Source of the DNA: Alphaproteobacteria bacterium
Lineage (GTDB): Bacteria > Pseudomonadota > Alphaproteobacteria > SMXQ01
Length of the DNA: 64,000 nucleotides
Assembly: GCA_009380075.1 (NCBI GenBank)
Contig: WHSO01000005.1
Span: 22,646 to 86,645, forward strand
Reading direction: 5' to 3'
Positions 32,536-40,268 of the stretch are shown here, piece by piece (positions within the stretch are counted from its first letter, which is position 1; the number at the start of each line of letters is the position of its first letter). Position numbers and translations under genes: made by a program. The notes under the pieces are model-generated. The model had not been told where the DNA came from, did not search any database, and saw only the letters and a list, made by a program, of their open reading frames with translations.

Positions 32536-33036
32536 TCAGGTACCCAGCACGCCGAATTTGCCGCGGTAATACATCAGGGGCGCCGCCTCGCTCGTCATCG
32601 TCGCGACAGCCTCGCCGATGACGATGACGTGGTCACCCGCCTCAACGGTCTGGCGCACCCGGAATTCGGCGGACGCCAGCGCGCCTGCGATCAGGGGCAC
32701 GCCGAGTTGGCCCGTCTCCGTTGCGACGGAAGCGAACTTGTCGTTGCCCTTGGACGCGAAGGTGTTGGAAATCTTGTCCTGGCCCAAGGCCAGGATGTTG
32801 AGGGCGAAGATACCGCTCTCCATCAGCGGCGCAAGCGTCGTCGACTTCCTGTCGACGCAGGCGAGGAACAGCGGCGGCTCGAGGCACACGCAACTGATCG
32901 CGTTCATGGTGAGTCCGAATGGGCGACCGGCGGCGTCGCAGGTGGTCAGGACAGCCACGCCGGTGGCGAAATGCCCGGCGAAATTGCGCAGAACCAGGGC
33001 CTCGACGGGGCGGGCGGTATCGGGGTTCGTGCTCAC
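32536..33036 (-). CDS. Flavin reductase family protein
   Basis: 166 residues with a split-barrel flavin reductase-like domain, predicted to reduce FMN or FAD with NAD(P)H and pass it to a monooxygenase. FATGVAVLTTCDAAGRPFGLTMNAISCVCLEPPLFLACVD is the flavin-binding core; TFASKGNDKFASV follows. GDHVIVIGEAVATM is in the C-terminal half. It overlaps the upstream alpha/beta hydrolase gene by four bases. Together with the luciferase-like monooxygenase 1 kb upstream it makes a plausible two-component system. Confidence 0.93.
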   Translation of the reverse strand: MSTNPDTARPVEALVLRNFAGHFATGVAVLTTCDAAGRPFGLTMNAISCVCLEPPLFLACVDRKSTTLAPLMESGIFALNILALGQDKISNTFASKGNDKFASVATETGQLGVPLIAGALASAEFRVRQTVEAGDHVIVIGEAVATMTSEAAPLMYYRGKFGVLGT

Positions 33037-33869
33037 GCGTCCTCCTTCAGGAATCTGATCAGCTCGCGGTTGAATTCATCGGCGCATTCGATGTTGGGCA
33101 TGTGGGCGCCTTCCTCGAAGACGTGGAGGCGGGCGCCGGGAATCTGCGCCGCCAGTTCGGGCGCGTAGCCCGGCAGGCGCAGCGGGTCTTTGGCACCGGC
33201 CATCACCAGACAGGGCACGCGGATACGGGTGTAGTCGATCGATTCGCGCTCGCTCGGGCCGCTCCGGTCGCGGAAGGGCGCCTTGAAGCGGGCGGCGGCG
33301 GTTGCCTCCCAGGCGCCCGGCAGGGTTGCCAGCTCCTGGCGGCGGGCGATGTAGGCCTCGTCCCGCGCCCATTTCGGATCAATGAACATCACCTCGATGA
33401 TGCGGCGCATGTGTTCCGCCGTTCCGTCGTAGGAATTCAGCACGTCGCGTGCCTCGTTCGCCGGAGCGAAACCACCACCCGAGCAGGTCACGAGCTTGCG
33501 GATCGGCCAGTCGGGTGTCTCGCGTGCCGCCACCGTCAGCGACAGCCCGCCCGACATGGACGAGCCGACGACGAAGACCTCCCGGATTTTCATGACCTCG
33601 AGGAACCCCTGGATATGCCGGATACGCCGGTCGAACTGGCCACCGAAATCGAACATCTTGTCGGAACGCCCGAACCCGAGATGATCCGGTGCCACCACGT
33701 GGAAATGCTCGGCGACGGCATCGAAATTGTACTGCCAGGAGATTTCCGCCGCGCCCCCGAACTCCGCCGAATGGAGCAGCAGCACGCTCGGTCGGTCGCT
33801 GCGTCGGCCGCCCTCGAAGTAATGAGTGTTGATCCCGTCGACGGAGATGTAGCGGCCCGGGGTCTTCAT
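33033..33869 (-). CDS. Alpha/beta hydrolase (MhpC-like)
   Basis: 278 residues with a canonical alpha/beta hydrolase fold. The oxyanion strand is VLLLHSAEFGG, DHLGFGRSDK follows, and the nucleophile is S104 in VVGSSMSGG. The acid Asp is in AGAKDPLRLPGY and the His in FEEGAHMPNIE. It resembles C-C bond hydrolases of aromatic meta-cleavage pathways. ATG 33869 has GAGGAG close upstream; the longer in-frame start lacks homology. It is translationally coupled (ATGA) to the flavin reductase gene, and follows the luciferase-like monooxygenase gene by 181 bp. Confidence 0.92.
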   Translation of the reverse strand: MKTPGRYISVDGINTHYFEGGRRSDRPSVLLLHSAEFGGAAEISWQYNFDAVAEHFHVVAPDHLGFGRSDKMFDFGGQFDRRIRHIQGFLEVMKIREVFVVGSSMSGGLSLTVAARETPDWPIRKLVTCSGGGFAPANEARDVLNSYDGTAEHMRRIIEVMFIDPKWARDEAYIARRQELATLPGAWEATAAARFKAPFRDRSGPSERESIDYTRIRVPCLVMAGAKDPLRLPGYAPELAAQIPGARLHVFEEGAHMPNIECADEFNRELIRFLKEDA

Positions 33870-34050
33870 ACGCTCCTCGGCAGTTTCCTTGCGTCGCCCG
33901 CGATGCCGACGCGTGGGCGGGCGAAGGCATGGATCGGGCGGAAAAAACAACGCGATTCGGACCGGTGCGGCGGGACCGGTGGCCGCCCGCGCCTTCGGGC
34001 ACGGGGACCAACCGGTGCCGCTGTCCGCTGCGTGACCGCGTCGCGCGCCG

Positions 34051-35223
34051 CTATTCGGCGGCGGCGCCTTTCGCGGCGGGACGGAAGGCGAATTCCTCCT
34101 TCACCCGCGGGTACACTTCCCTGGCGAAGAGCGTCATGCTCTTGACCGTTTCGTCATGGGTGACGAAACCGGCTTGCTGCATCATCAGCAACTGGCCGAA
34201 GCCGCCGACCAGACCGTAGAAGCGCTTGATCTGCTTGAACACCTGGTCGGGCGTGCCGCAGATCAGCACGCCCTGTTCCTTGAGGTAGTCGAGTCCGCGC
34301 GTGCGCACGGCATCGGTACGGCCGGTGTACTTGCCCTTCAGCGCCTGGACGTTGAAGGCCACCGGCACGTAGCCCGGCGGGTTGCGGAACTGCGGCGGGG
34401 TCTTTGCATGCAGGTACCATGACAGCTTCTGGGCGAGCGCTTCGGCCTCGGCCTCGGTGTCCGCAGTCGCCACCAGCGGCATGTAGGCAATGTGACGGCG
34501 GGTTTCCTCCGGGTCGGAATAGATGCTGGAGGAGCGGTAGGCGTCGAACATCTCCTTCACCTTCTCGTGCGGCTGAAGGAACATGGCGAAGGTGAAGCCC
34601 CGCCGGGCTACTTCCTTGATGTTCTCCTTGTCCGACGAGCCGGTGATCCACACCGGCGGGTGCGGCTGCTGGTACGGGCGCGGCCAGATGTTGACCTGGC
34701 GCTTGTGCCAGAACTTGCCTTCGAAGTTGAACGGACCGTCGTGGGTGGTCCAGGCCTTGACGCAGAGGTCGATGCCCTCCCATAGGCGCTCCAGCGTCTG
34801 GGTCGGGTTGGTGTTGGCGGCGAAGGTTTCATACGGTACGCCGCGCACGAAGCCGCTGTCGAGGCGCCCGCGCGAGATCACGTCGATCATCGCCATTTCC
34901 TCGGCGACGCGCACCGGGTCGGCGCGGTTGGCCATTGGGTTGCCGAGGATGCAGATGCGCGCGCGCCTGGTCTGACGGGCCAGGATCGCCGCCGCCAGAG
35001 GCGCCGCGACATCGGTGCAGGTCGCGGTCTGGTGATGCTCGTTGAGCATAATGTCGAGTCCGAGCTCGTCGGCGATGACGTGCTCGTCGAGGTAGCGCTG
35101 GTAGAGGTCGGCGCCGGTCTTCGGATCGTAATACTTGTTGGGGATGCTGACCCGCACCGAATCGATCGTATCGAGGGCGGGCAGATGGGGGTATGGCATC
35201 TCGGTGAAGTGCCAGCAGCGCAT
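34051..35223 (-). CDS. Luciferase-like (LLM class) flavin-dependent oxidoreductase
   Basis: 390 residues, a bacterial luciferase-like TIM-barrel monooxygenase that uses reduced flavin supplied by a partner reductase. Diagnostic stretches are LGLDIMLNEHHQTATC, RICILGNPMANRADPVRVAEEMAMIDVISRGRLD, and PPVWITGSSDKENIKEVARRG. The C-terminal part (GTPDQVFKQIKRFYGLVGGFGQLLMM) closes the barrel. Members attack aldehydes, sulfonates, EDTA-like chelates or dibenzothiophene; the substrate here is not deducible. It lies 15 bp downstream of an unusual alpha/beta hydrolase gene and upstream of the hydrolase-flavin reductase pair. Confidence 0.94.
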   Translation of the reverse strand: MRCWHFTEMPYPHLPALDTIDSVRVSIPNKYYDPKTGADLYQRYLDEHVIADELGLDIMLNEHHQTATCTDVAAPLAAAILARQTRRARICILGNPMANRADPVRVAEEMAMIDVISRGRLDSGFVRGVPYETFAANTNPTQTLERLWEGIDLCVKAWTTHDGPFNFEGKFWHKRQVNIWPRPYQQPHPPVWITGSSDKENIKEVARRGFTFAMFLQPHEKVKEMFDAYRSSSIYSDPEETRRHIAYMPLVATADTEAEAEALAQKLSWYLHAKTPPQFRNPPGYVPVAFNVQALKGKYTGRTDAVRTRGLDYLKEQGVLICGTPDQVFKQIKRFYGLVGGFGQLLMMQQAGFVTHDETVKSMTLFAREVYPRVKEEFAFRPAAKGAAAE

Positions 35224-35238
35224 GGTGGAATCTCCCTA

Positions 35239-36183
35239 TTACCGTCTCTTGCCCTTGCGGGACATGGCTCGCACGGACGTGCGTGAGGATGTCTTGGCGT
35301 TGCCCTTGGTCCTCGCCTTCACTCTCGCCTTCGATTTGGCCGTGCTTCGCGATTTCGCCTTTGCCTTCGTCGACTTGCGGGCCGGCGCCTTGGCCAGGCC
35401 GATGAATCCGCCGACCGCCCTGAGGAAGGCCTCGGGCTGTTCGATATGCGGGAAGTGACCCGCCCGGGCGATGGTGGCGAAGCGCGCCCCCGGAATTTCC
35501 CTGGCGTAGGCGCGGCCGTAGGCCGGGGTGATGACGCCGTCCGAATCGCCCCACAACACAAGGGTCGGCACGTCGATGCGATGCAGGCGGCGCTTGAGCT
35601 TGGGATTGTGCATGTAGGGCTGCCAGCAGAAGCGGGCGTAGGTCTCCTTGTTCCGCGCGATGATCTCGAGCTTCTTCTCCGGCATCACGGCGTAGTCGAT
35701 CCGGCCCTTTTCGACATCGGCGTATTTCAGCGCCAGCAGCCTGTCGGGGGCGAGGAACCAGATGTCCTGGATGTCGCGATCGAAGGGTCCGCCGACCTTG
35801 ATGCCGAAAGGATCCACCAGCACCAGACGCGAAAAGCTATGCGTGGTCTTGACCGCCATCTCCGCCGCGAGCCAGCCGCCGAGGCCGAAACCCATCACGG
35901 TCGCGTTCCTGACCTTGATCGCGTCGAGGACATCGAGGCAGATGTAGGCGCAGTCATCGATGGTTTCGATCCAGTCCGGGCGGTCGGACAAGCCGAACCC
36001 GGGCGGCGAGACGATGATGAGCTGGAAGGATCGGGCGAGGGCGTCGAGCACGGGACTGTCCAGCGTCAACGCTTCCTCATCATAAAAAATCACGAGAGGC
36101 TTCTTCCCCGTCCCACGGCGTTCGACCTCGATCTTCATGCCGAAGGCCTTGACGCGGGCGGCGCGCCTCTTTGCTACAGCCAT
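35239..36183 (-). CDS. Alpha/beta hydrolase-fold protein without nucleophile, with basic tail
   Basis: 314 residues. The fold is clear: LVIFYDEEALTLDS, then IIVSPPGFGLSDRPDW, then TVMGFGLGGWLAAEMA, then LVLWGDSDGVITP with D215 and ARAGHFPHIEQP with H243. The nucleophile elbow, normally G-x-S-x-G, reads G-F-G-L-G, so position 100 is Gly (codon GGC) instead of Ser. A classical hydrolase mechanism is thus unlikely. Residues 264-314 form a Lys/Arg/Ala/Ser-rich tail resembling histone H1 or AlgP tails. Start ATG 36183 is chosen because the conserved region begins soon after. It is 15 bp upstream of the monooxygenase gene. Confidence 0.9.
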   Translation of the reverse strand: MAVAKRRAARVKAFGMKIEVERRGTGKKPLVIFYDEEALTLDSPVLDALARSFQLIIVSPPGFGLSDRPDWIETIDDCAYICLDVLDAIKVRNATVMGFGLGGWLAAEMAVKTTHSFSRLVLVDPFGIKVGGPFDRDIQDIWFLAPDRLLALKYADVEKGRIDYAVMPEKKLEIIARNKETYARFCWQPYMHNPKLKRRLHRIDVPTLVLWGDSDGVITPAYGRAYAREIPGARFATIARAGHFPHIEQPEAFLRAVGGFIGLAKAPARKSTKAKAKSRSTAKSKARVKARTKGNAKTSSRTSVRAMSRKGKRR

Positions 36184-36325
36184 GTGCACCGATTCTCCCT
36201 TGTGCCGCCTTGCACGGCGCTTGCTTGATTGAGGATAGAAATTACCCCGCCGGAACCCATCCGACAAGCGGTCGGAGCCGCAGATTCAAGCCAAATCGAC
36301 GGGATATTCGACGGATCAGGGGGAC

Positions 36326-37462
36326 TTAGGTGGCGATCGGCTGTTGGGCGATGAGGTTGATCCCGTAGCCGTTGAGCCCGACAATGGTCCGCTTCGCGTT
36401 GGTCAGCAGGATCATGTTGCGAACCCCGAGCTCGATGAGGATCTGGGCGCCGATACCATACTGGCGCAGTTCGGAAATCGGCGTGGTCATCGGTTTTCCG
36501 TCGCGTTCATGCACGTAGCGGGAGACGGCGGTGGGCGTCGGCTCGCGGATGATCACGACGACCCCGCGTCCTTTTTCCGCGATCAGCCGCATTGCCGACT
36601 GGAGTTCTGTCGCGCGGTCGCGGGACTCGCCGGCGGCGAACTCGCTTGTTGTCGAATCCCCAAGGACATCGGCGAGAAGGTTGAGGGCGTGCATGCGGAC
36701 CAGCACCGGCTCTTCGCCCGAGACGTCGCCCTTGGTCAGCGCGAGGTGCTCGGCGTAGCTGATCTGGTTGGCGAAGACGTGCAGGTGGAATTCGCCGCCG
36801 AAGCGGCTGTTGATGACCGTTTCCGCGACCTTCCTGACGATCTTCTCGGTGCGCCGCCGGAAGGCGATCAGGTCGGCGATGGACGCGATCTTGAGCTTGT
36901 GCCGCCGGGCGAAGGCCAGAAGGTCGGGCAGGCGCGCCATGGTGCCATCATCGTTCATGATCTCGCAGATCACGCCGGACGGGTTGAGCCCAGCGAGGCG
37001 CCCTACGTCGACCGCCGCCTCCGTATGTCCGGCGCGCACCAGCACGCCGCCGGGCTGGGCGATCAGCGGGAAGACGTGCCCCGGCGTGACGATGTCGTCG
37101 CGGCCGCGGTTGGAATTGATGGCGACGGAGATGGTATGGGCGCGGTCCGCCGCCGAAATACCGGTGGTCACGCCTTCCCGCGCCTCGATCGAGACGGTGA
37201 AGGCGGTCTGGTGCCGCGACTGGTTCTTTGCCGCCATGAGTTGCAGGCCCAGTTGCTCGGACCGTTCCGGCGTCAACGACAGGCAGATCAGGCCACGGCC
37301 GTACTTGGCCATGAAATTGATCGCTTCAGGGCTCGCCTTTTCCGCGGGAATGACGAGGTCGCCCTCGTTCTCCCGGTTCTCGTCGTCCACCAGGATGAAC
37401 ATGCGCCCGTTGCGCGCGTCCTCGATGATCTCGCTGATGGGGGAAAGCTCGGATTTGGTCAC
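36326..37462 (-). CDS. ribB: 3,4-dihydroxy-2-butanone-4-phosphate synthase with degenerate GTP cyclohydrolase II domain (RibBX type)
   Basis: 378 residues. The N-terminal half (about 1-205) is DHBP synthase: FILVDDENRENEGDLVIPAE, GRGLICLSLT, DRAHTISVAI and FPLIAQPGGVLVRAGHTEAAVDVGRLAG are active-site blocks. The C-terminal half aligns with GTP cyclohydrolase II (LVRMHALNLLADVLG, GRGVVVIIREPT, LLTNAKRTIVGLNGYGI), but the three zinc cysteines are gone. It is therefore the RibBX form described in Proteobacteria, with no expected cyclohydrolase II activity. Start is GTG 37462. It is divergent from a TauD gene and upstream of a flavin-dependent monooxygenase group that would use the product pathway. 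No FMN riboswitch is seen. Confidence 0.93.
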   Translation of the reverse strand: MTKSELSPISEIIEDARNGRMFILVDDENRENEGDLVIPAEKASPEAINFMAKYGRGLICLSLTPERSEQLGLQLMAAKNQSRHQTAFTVSIEAREGVTTGISAADRAHTISVAINSNRGRDDIVTPGHVFPLIAQPGGVLVRAGHTEAAVDVGRLAGLNPSGVICEIMNDDGTMARLPDLLAFARRHKLKIASIADLIAFRRRTEKIVRKVAETVINSRFGGEFHLHVFANQISYAEHLALTKGDVSGEEPVLVRMHALNLLADVLGDSTTSEFAAGESRDRATELQSAMRLIAEKGRGVVVIIREPTPTAVSRYVHERDGKPMTTPISELRQYGIGAQILIELGVRNMILLTNAKRTIVGLNGYGINLIAQQPIAT

Positions 37463-37618
37463 GGAATCTCTCTTCGGAGGGTGTGCGCGGGGGCGGATTC
37501 CCGCCCCGGGGTCTGGCTGGGCAAGGTATCCCGCCGGCCCCCCGCGATCAAGGCCCGCCGCCTTGGCGCGCGCGACGGCGGGGGCTACACTGGCCGGGAA
37601 AGCAGAAGGATTCCTCCC

Positions 37619-38482
37619 ATGCCCGACGTCGCCTCCGTTACCGTAACACCGCTTTCGCCCGTGCTCGGCGCTCGGATGGACGGGATCGACCTGCACCGTC
37701 CTCTGGATGAGGCGGCGTTCGCCGTTGTTCACGACGCGTTTCTGCGCCACCAGGTGTTGTGCTTCCCCGGCCAGCACCTTTCCGCCGACGACCAGATTCG
37801 TTTCTGCGGCTATTTCGGCAGGGCCGATTCCGACTACAAGGCACCGGCGTCGCAGCTTGCCCCCGCCGATCGCACCCGGGCCGACTACCGCAAGGGCGTG
37901 ATGCTGGTGACCAACGTGCGCAAGGACGGCGTGCCCATCGGCAACCTGCCCGACGGCGACATGCAGTTCCATTCCGACGGGGCGCACCGGCCCAACCCCT
38001 ATCTTGCGACGACCCTCTACGGCATACGCGTGCCGCGGGAGGGCGGGGACACGCTGTTTGCGAATCTGTACGCCGCCCACGACGCGTTGCCGCCCTCGAT
38101 GAAGGAGCGGATCGAAGGCCTCAGGGTGCACAACGTCTATCTTCTGGATGCGACCGATGCGGCGGAATTCGACGCCGACGACCCGCGCATGCGTCACGCC
38201 GTGCATCCGCTCGTGCGTGTTCACCCGGAGACGGGCCGGCGCGCTCTCTACGTCAACCGGCTGATGTCGCGCTGGATCGAGGACATGGACCGTGCCGAGG
38301 GAGAGGCGCTCGTCGCCGAGTTGGTTGCGGTGAGCGAGCGGCCGGAGTTGGTTTACGCCCATAAATGGACGCAGGGGGATTTCCTGATCTGGGACAATCG
38401 CTGCGTCAACCACGCACGCAGCGACTTCACTCCCGACGAGGTCCGGTTGCTGCGCCGCTACACCATCTCGGATGCCGCCTAG
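37619..38482 (+). CDS. TauD/TfdA family dioxygenase (copy 3)
   Basis: 287-residue Fe(II)/2-oxoglutarate-dependent dioxygenase. Iron ligands are H118 and D120 in DMQFHSDGAH and H265 in CVNHARSDF; the 2-oxoglutarate Arg is in VRLLRRYTI. The motif after the HxD differs from copies 1 and 2 (HSDGAH against HIDQCY), so the substrate is probably different. ATG 37619 has GAAGGA eight bases upstream; the frame is open far upstream only because it shadows ribB. It is divergent from ribB (156 bp) and convergent with the tctC-type gene. Confidence 0.92.
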   Translation: MPDVASVTVTPLSPVLGARMDGIDLHRPLDEAAFAVVHDAFLRHQVLCFPGQHLSADDQIRFCGYFGRADSDYKAPASQLAPADRTRADYRKGVMLVTNVRKDGVPIGNLPDGDMQFHSDGAHRPNPYLATTLYGIRVPREGGDTLFANLYAAHDALPPSMKERIEGLRVHNVYLLDATDAAEFDADDPRMRHAVHPLVRVHPETGRRALYVNRLMSRWIEDMDRAEGEALVAELVAVSERPELVYAHKWTQGDFLIWDNRCVNHARSDFTPDEVRLLRRYTISDAA

Positions 38483-38496
38483 GACGGGCCGGTAGC

Positions 38497-38522
38497 AAAA
38501 AAGGGGCGCCCGGAGGCGCCCC
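38497..38522 (-). terminator. Intrinsic terminator of the tctABC operon
   Basis: On the minus strand GGGGCGCC-TCCG-GGCGCCCC is followed by six T. The stem has eight perfect GC pairs. It lies 22 bp after the stop of the substrate-binding protein gene. Confidence 0.92.
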
Positions 38523-38543
38523 TACTGGTGAATACCTTTGCGC

Positions 38544-39494
38544 TCAGCGCTTGGCCAGCGCGTCCTTGTACCTGGCGTAGAACTTGGCTAGCTTCTGGAG
38601 TTGCTGTTCCGCCGCTTCCCCCGCCAGAGGGTTCACCGGACGGCCCGTCTTTTTCGACCACGCCTGGATTTCCTTGTCCGCAAGCGTCTTCATGAGCGCT
38701 TCCGAGATCACCTTCCTGATTTCGGGTTTCAGCCCCGGCGGCGCGCCCACGTAGCGGTCGACCGACAGGATCGAAAGGTCGGGGTGCCCGGCGTCGGCAA
38801 CCGTCGGCACTTTGGGCCACTGGCTCTTGTCCTCGAGCGCAAGGATGAGCTTGATATCTCCGCCTTCCGCCCACTTGGCGCCCGACGCCGCGTTGAACAG
38901 CGAGACATCCGTGTCGCCGCGAACCATGGAAAGAGATATGGCTGCCGACCCCTTGTAGCCGGGCAGGAACGTCACCTTGAGCCCCATTGCTTCGGAGAGA
39001 ATCCGCCCCGCCACGTAGGAGCCCGAATTGTAATTGGTGATCGCGTACTTGAGCGACTTGCCCTTGAGGTCCTTCCACGACTTGATGCCGGTCTTCGCGC
39101 TCGCGGTAAGGACGTAGGGATCCACCGCGATCCGCCCGATCCATGTGAACTTGTCGATGTCGTAGTCGGTCTTCTGGCCCAGGATCTTGTCGAGCAGCAT
39201 GCCGGGCATGTTGAAGATCGCAATCTGGTAGCCATCCGGCTTCGCGCGATAGAGGGTCACCAGCGCCTTCTTACCGCCGCCCCCGGCGATGTTCTTTGGG
39301 ACGACGTTGACCTTGTTGGGCAGATACTTCTGCATCACGGGAGACAGCTTGCGCACGATCGTGTCGAAGCCGCCTCCGGGTCCATAGGGAATGACGAAGG
39401 TGATGTCCTTGTCCGGGAAGCCGGCGGCCATCGCCGGTCCCGTTACAGTCATGGCCGCCGCGAAGGCGGCGCCGATACCGATTATCCTGCGCAT
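38544..39494 (-). CDS. tctC: Tripartite tricarboxylate transporter substrate-binding protein (Bug/TctC family)
   Basis: 316 residues including a signal peptide (MRRIIGIGAAFAAAMTVTGPAMA). It is a periplasmic binding protein of the Bug family, which captures carboxylates such as citrate, aromatic acids or nicotinate. DKDITFVIPYGPGGGFDTIVRKLSP is the family opening. NIAGGGGKKALVTLYRAKPDGYQI and the C-terminal GAPPGLKPEIRKVISEALMK are conserved. It is last in the order tctA-tctB-tctC, separated from tctB by 111 bp, and ends in a strong terminator. Ligand unknown. Confidence 0.95.
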   Translation of the reverse strand: MRRIIGIGAAFAAAMTVTGPAMAAGFPDKDITFVIPYGPGGGFDTIVRKLSPVMQKYLPNKVNVVPKNIAGGGGKKALVTLYRAKPDGYQIAIFNMPGMLLDKILGQKTDYDIDKFTWIGRIAVDPYVLTASAKTGIKSWKDLKGKSLKYAITNYNSGSYVAGRILSEAMGLKVTFLPGYKGSAAISLSMVRGDTDVSLFNAASGAKWAEGGDIKLILALEDKSQWPKVPTVADAGHPDLSILSVDRYVGAPPGLKPEIRKVISEALMKTLADKEIQAWSKKTGRPVNPLAGEAAEQQLQKLAKFYARYKDALAKR

Positions 39495-39523
39495 GTCATG
39501 CTCCCTGTTCTATTTGCCGCTCG

Positions 39524-39538
39524 GGAGGCGTCGCCTCC
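39524..39538. repeat. Short perfect inverted repeat between tctB and tctC
   Basis: GGAGGCG-T-CGCCTCC, seven-base arms around one base, in the 111 bp gap of the operon. It has no T-run on the minus strand. It could stabilise or process the message so that the binding protein is made in excess; this is inference. Confidence 0.35.
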
Positions 39539-39605
39539 GAACGAAGGTTACGTACCGGGCAGGTTTCCGTTCCCAGATTTTTTATTGCTCAAATGCGAGA
39601 ATATA

Positions 39606-40268
39606 CTACTCGTCCATGAGTTCGATGACCCATTCGGCCACCAAGCCACGGTAGAGTTCGTAGCTCAGGGCGAACTCGAACAGCAGCCATATGAAGACCA
39701 CGACGGCAACTCCGGAATACAAGGCAAAACGCACCGGCTTGCCGCCCCACAGCCACATCCACAGGAACACGAACACGGGCGCGGCGCCGAGAAACCCGAA
39801 CAGCCACACCAGGGGGCCCGCCGCCGCTATGGCGGCGATACACGCCACCTCGCGCCGAACCGGGCGCTCGCCCGCCGCGATCTCGGCCGGCTGGACGCCG
39901 AAGATCGCGGCGAGGATGCGTCCCGCACGGGTTTTGGTGAGTGCGAGAATCTCGATTCCCGTCAGCACGATCCCGATCCACCCGACCATGAGTGGGAACG
40001 CCCGAACGCTGCCCTGATACTCGTAGGTTTCGTGGAGAAAGAAGATGAAGAAGGCCGCGAGAACGAACGAGAAGTGGAGGGCCTGTCGCCTTTGCTCCGG
40101 CACCAGCGGGCGCGAGGCTGCGAGAGCCGCCGCCCAGCCGACGACGGCCGGAGCCACAAGCGCTGTCTCGTGAAGTCCGGTGAGCCACATGCCGGCAAAT
40201 GCGGCGCAGGCTCCGCAGAACAGAACGATGCCGAGCCGGGCCGAGGTCGGGAGCGACGCACCATTCAT
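39606..40268 (-). CDS. tctB: Tripartite tricarboxylate transporter small membrane subunit (TctB)
   Basis: 220 residues with six or seven hydrophobic segments in two groups. GLHETALVAPAVVGW, FPLMVGWIGIVLTGIEIL and FGFLGAAPVFVFLWMWLWG are recognisable TctB-type stretches. TctB is the poorly conserved small membrane component of TTT transporters. ATG 40268 overlaps the tctA stop by four bases (ATGA), which supports both the start and the assignment. It ends 111 bp before the binding protein gene. Confidence 0.88.
   Translation of the reverse strand: MNGASLPTSARLGIVLFCGACAAFAGMWLTGLHETALVAPAVVGWAAALAASRPLVPEQRRQALHFSFVLAAFFIFFLHETYEYQGSVRAFPLMVGWIGIVLTGIEILALTKTRAGRILAAIFGVQPAEIAAGERPVRREVACIAAIAAAGPLVWLFGFLGAAPVFVFLWMWLWGGKPVRFALYSGVAVVVFIWLLFEFALSYELYRGLVAEWVIELMDE

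Noticed and set aside
33870-34050. Terminator after the luciferase-like gene
   Set aside because: A TTTTTT tract on the minus strand exists near 33943, but the preceding ACCGGT repeats do not form a convincing stem ending at it.
36344-37618. Long upstream extension of the third TauD gene
   Set aside because: The extension is antisense to ribB; the dioxygenase homology starts at ATG 37619, which has a ribosome site.
37463-37618. FMN riboswitch before ribB
   Set aside because: The leader is short and lacks the conserved FMN aptamer blocks; nothing resembling the multi-helix junction can be drawn.
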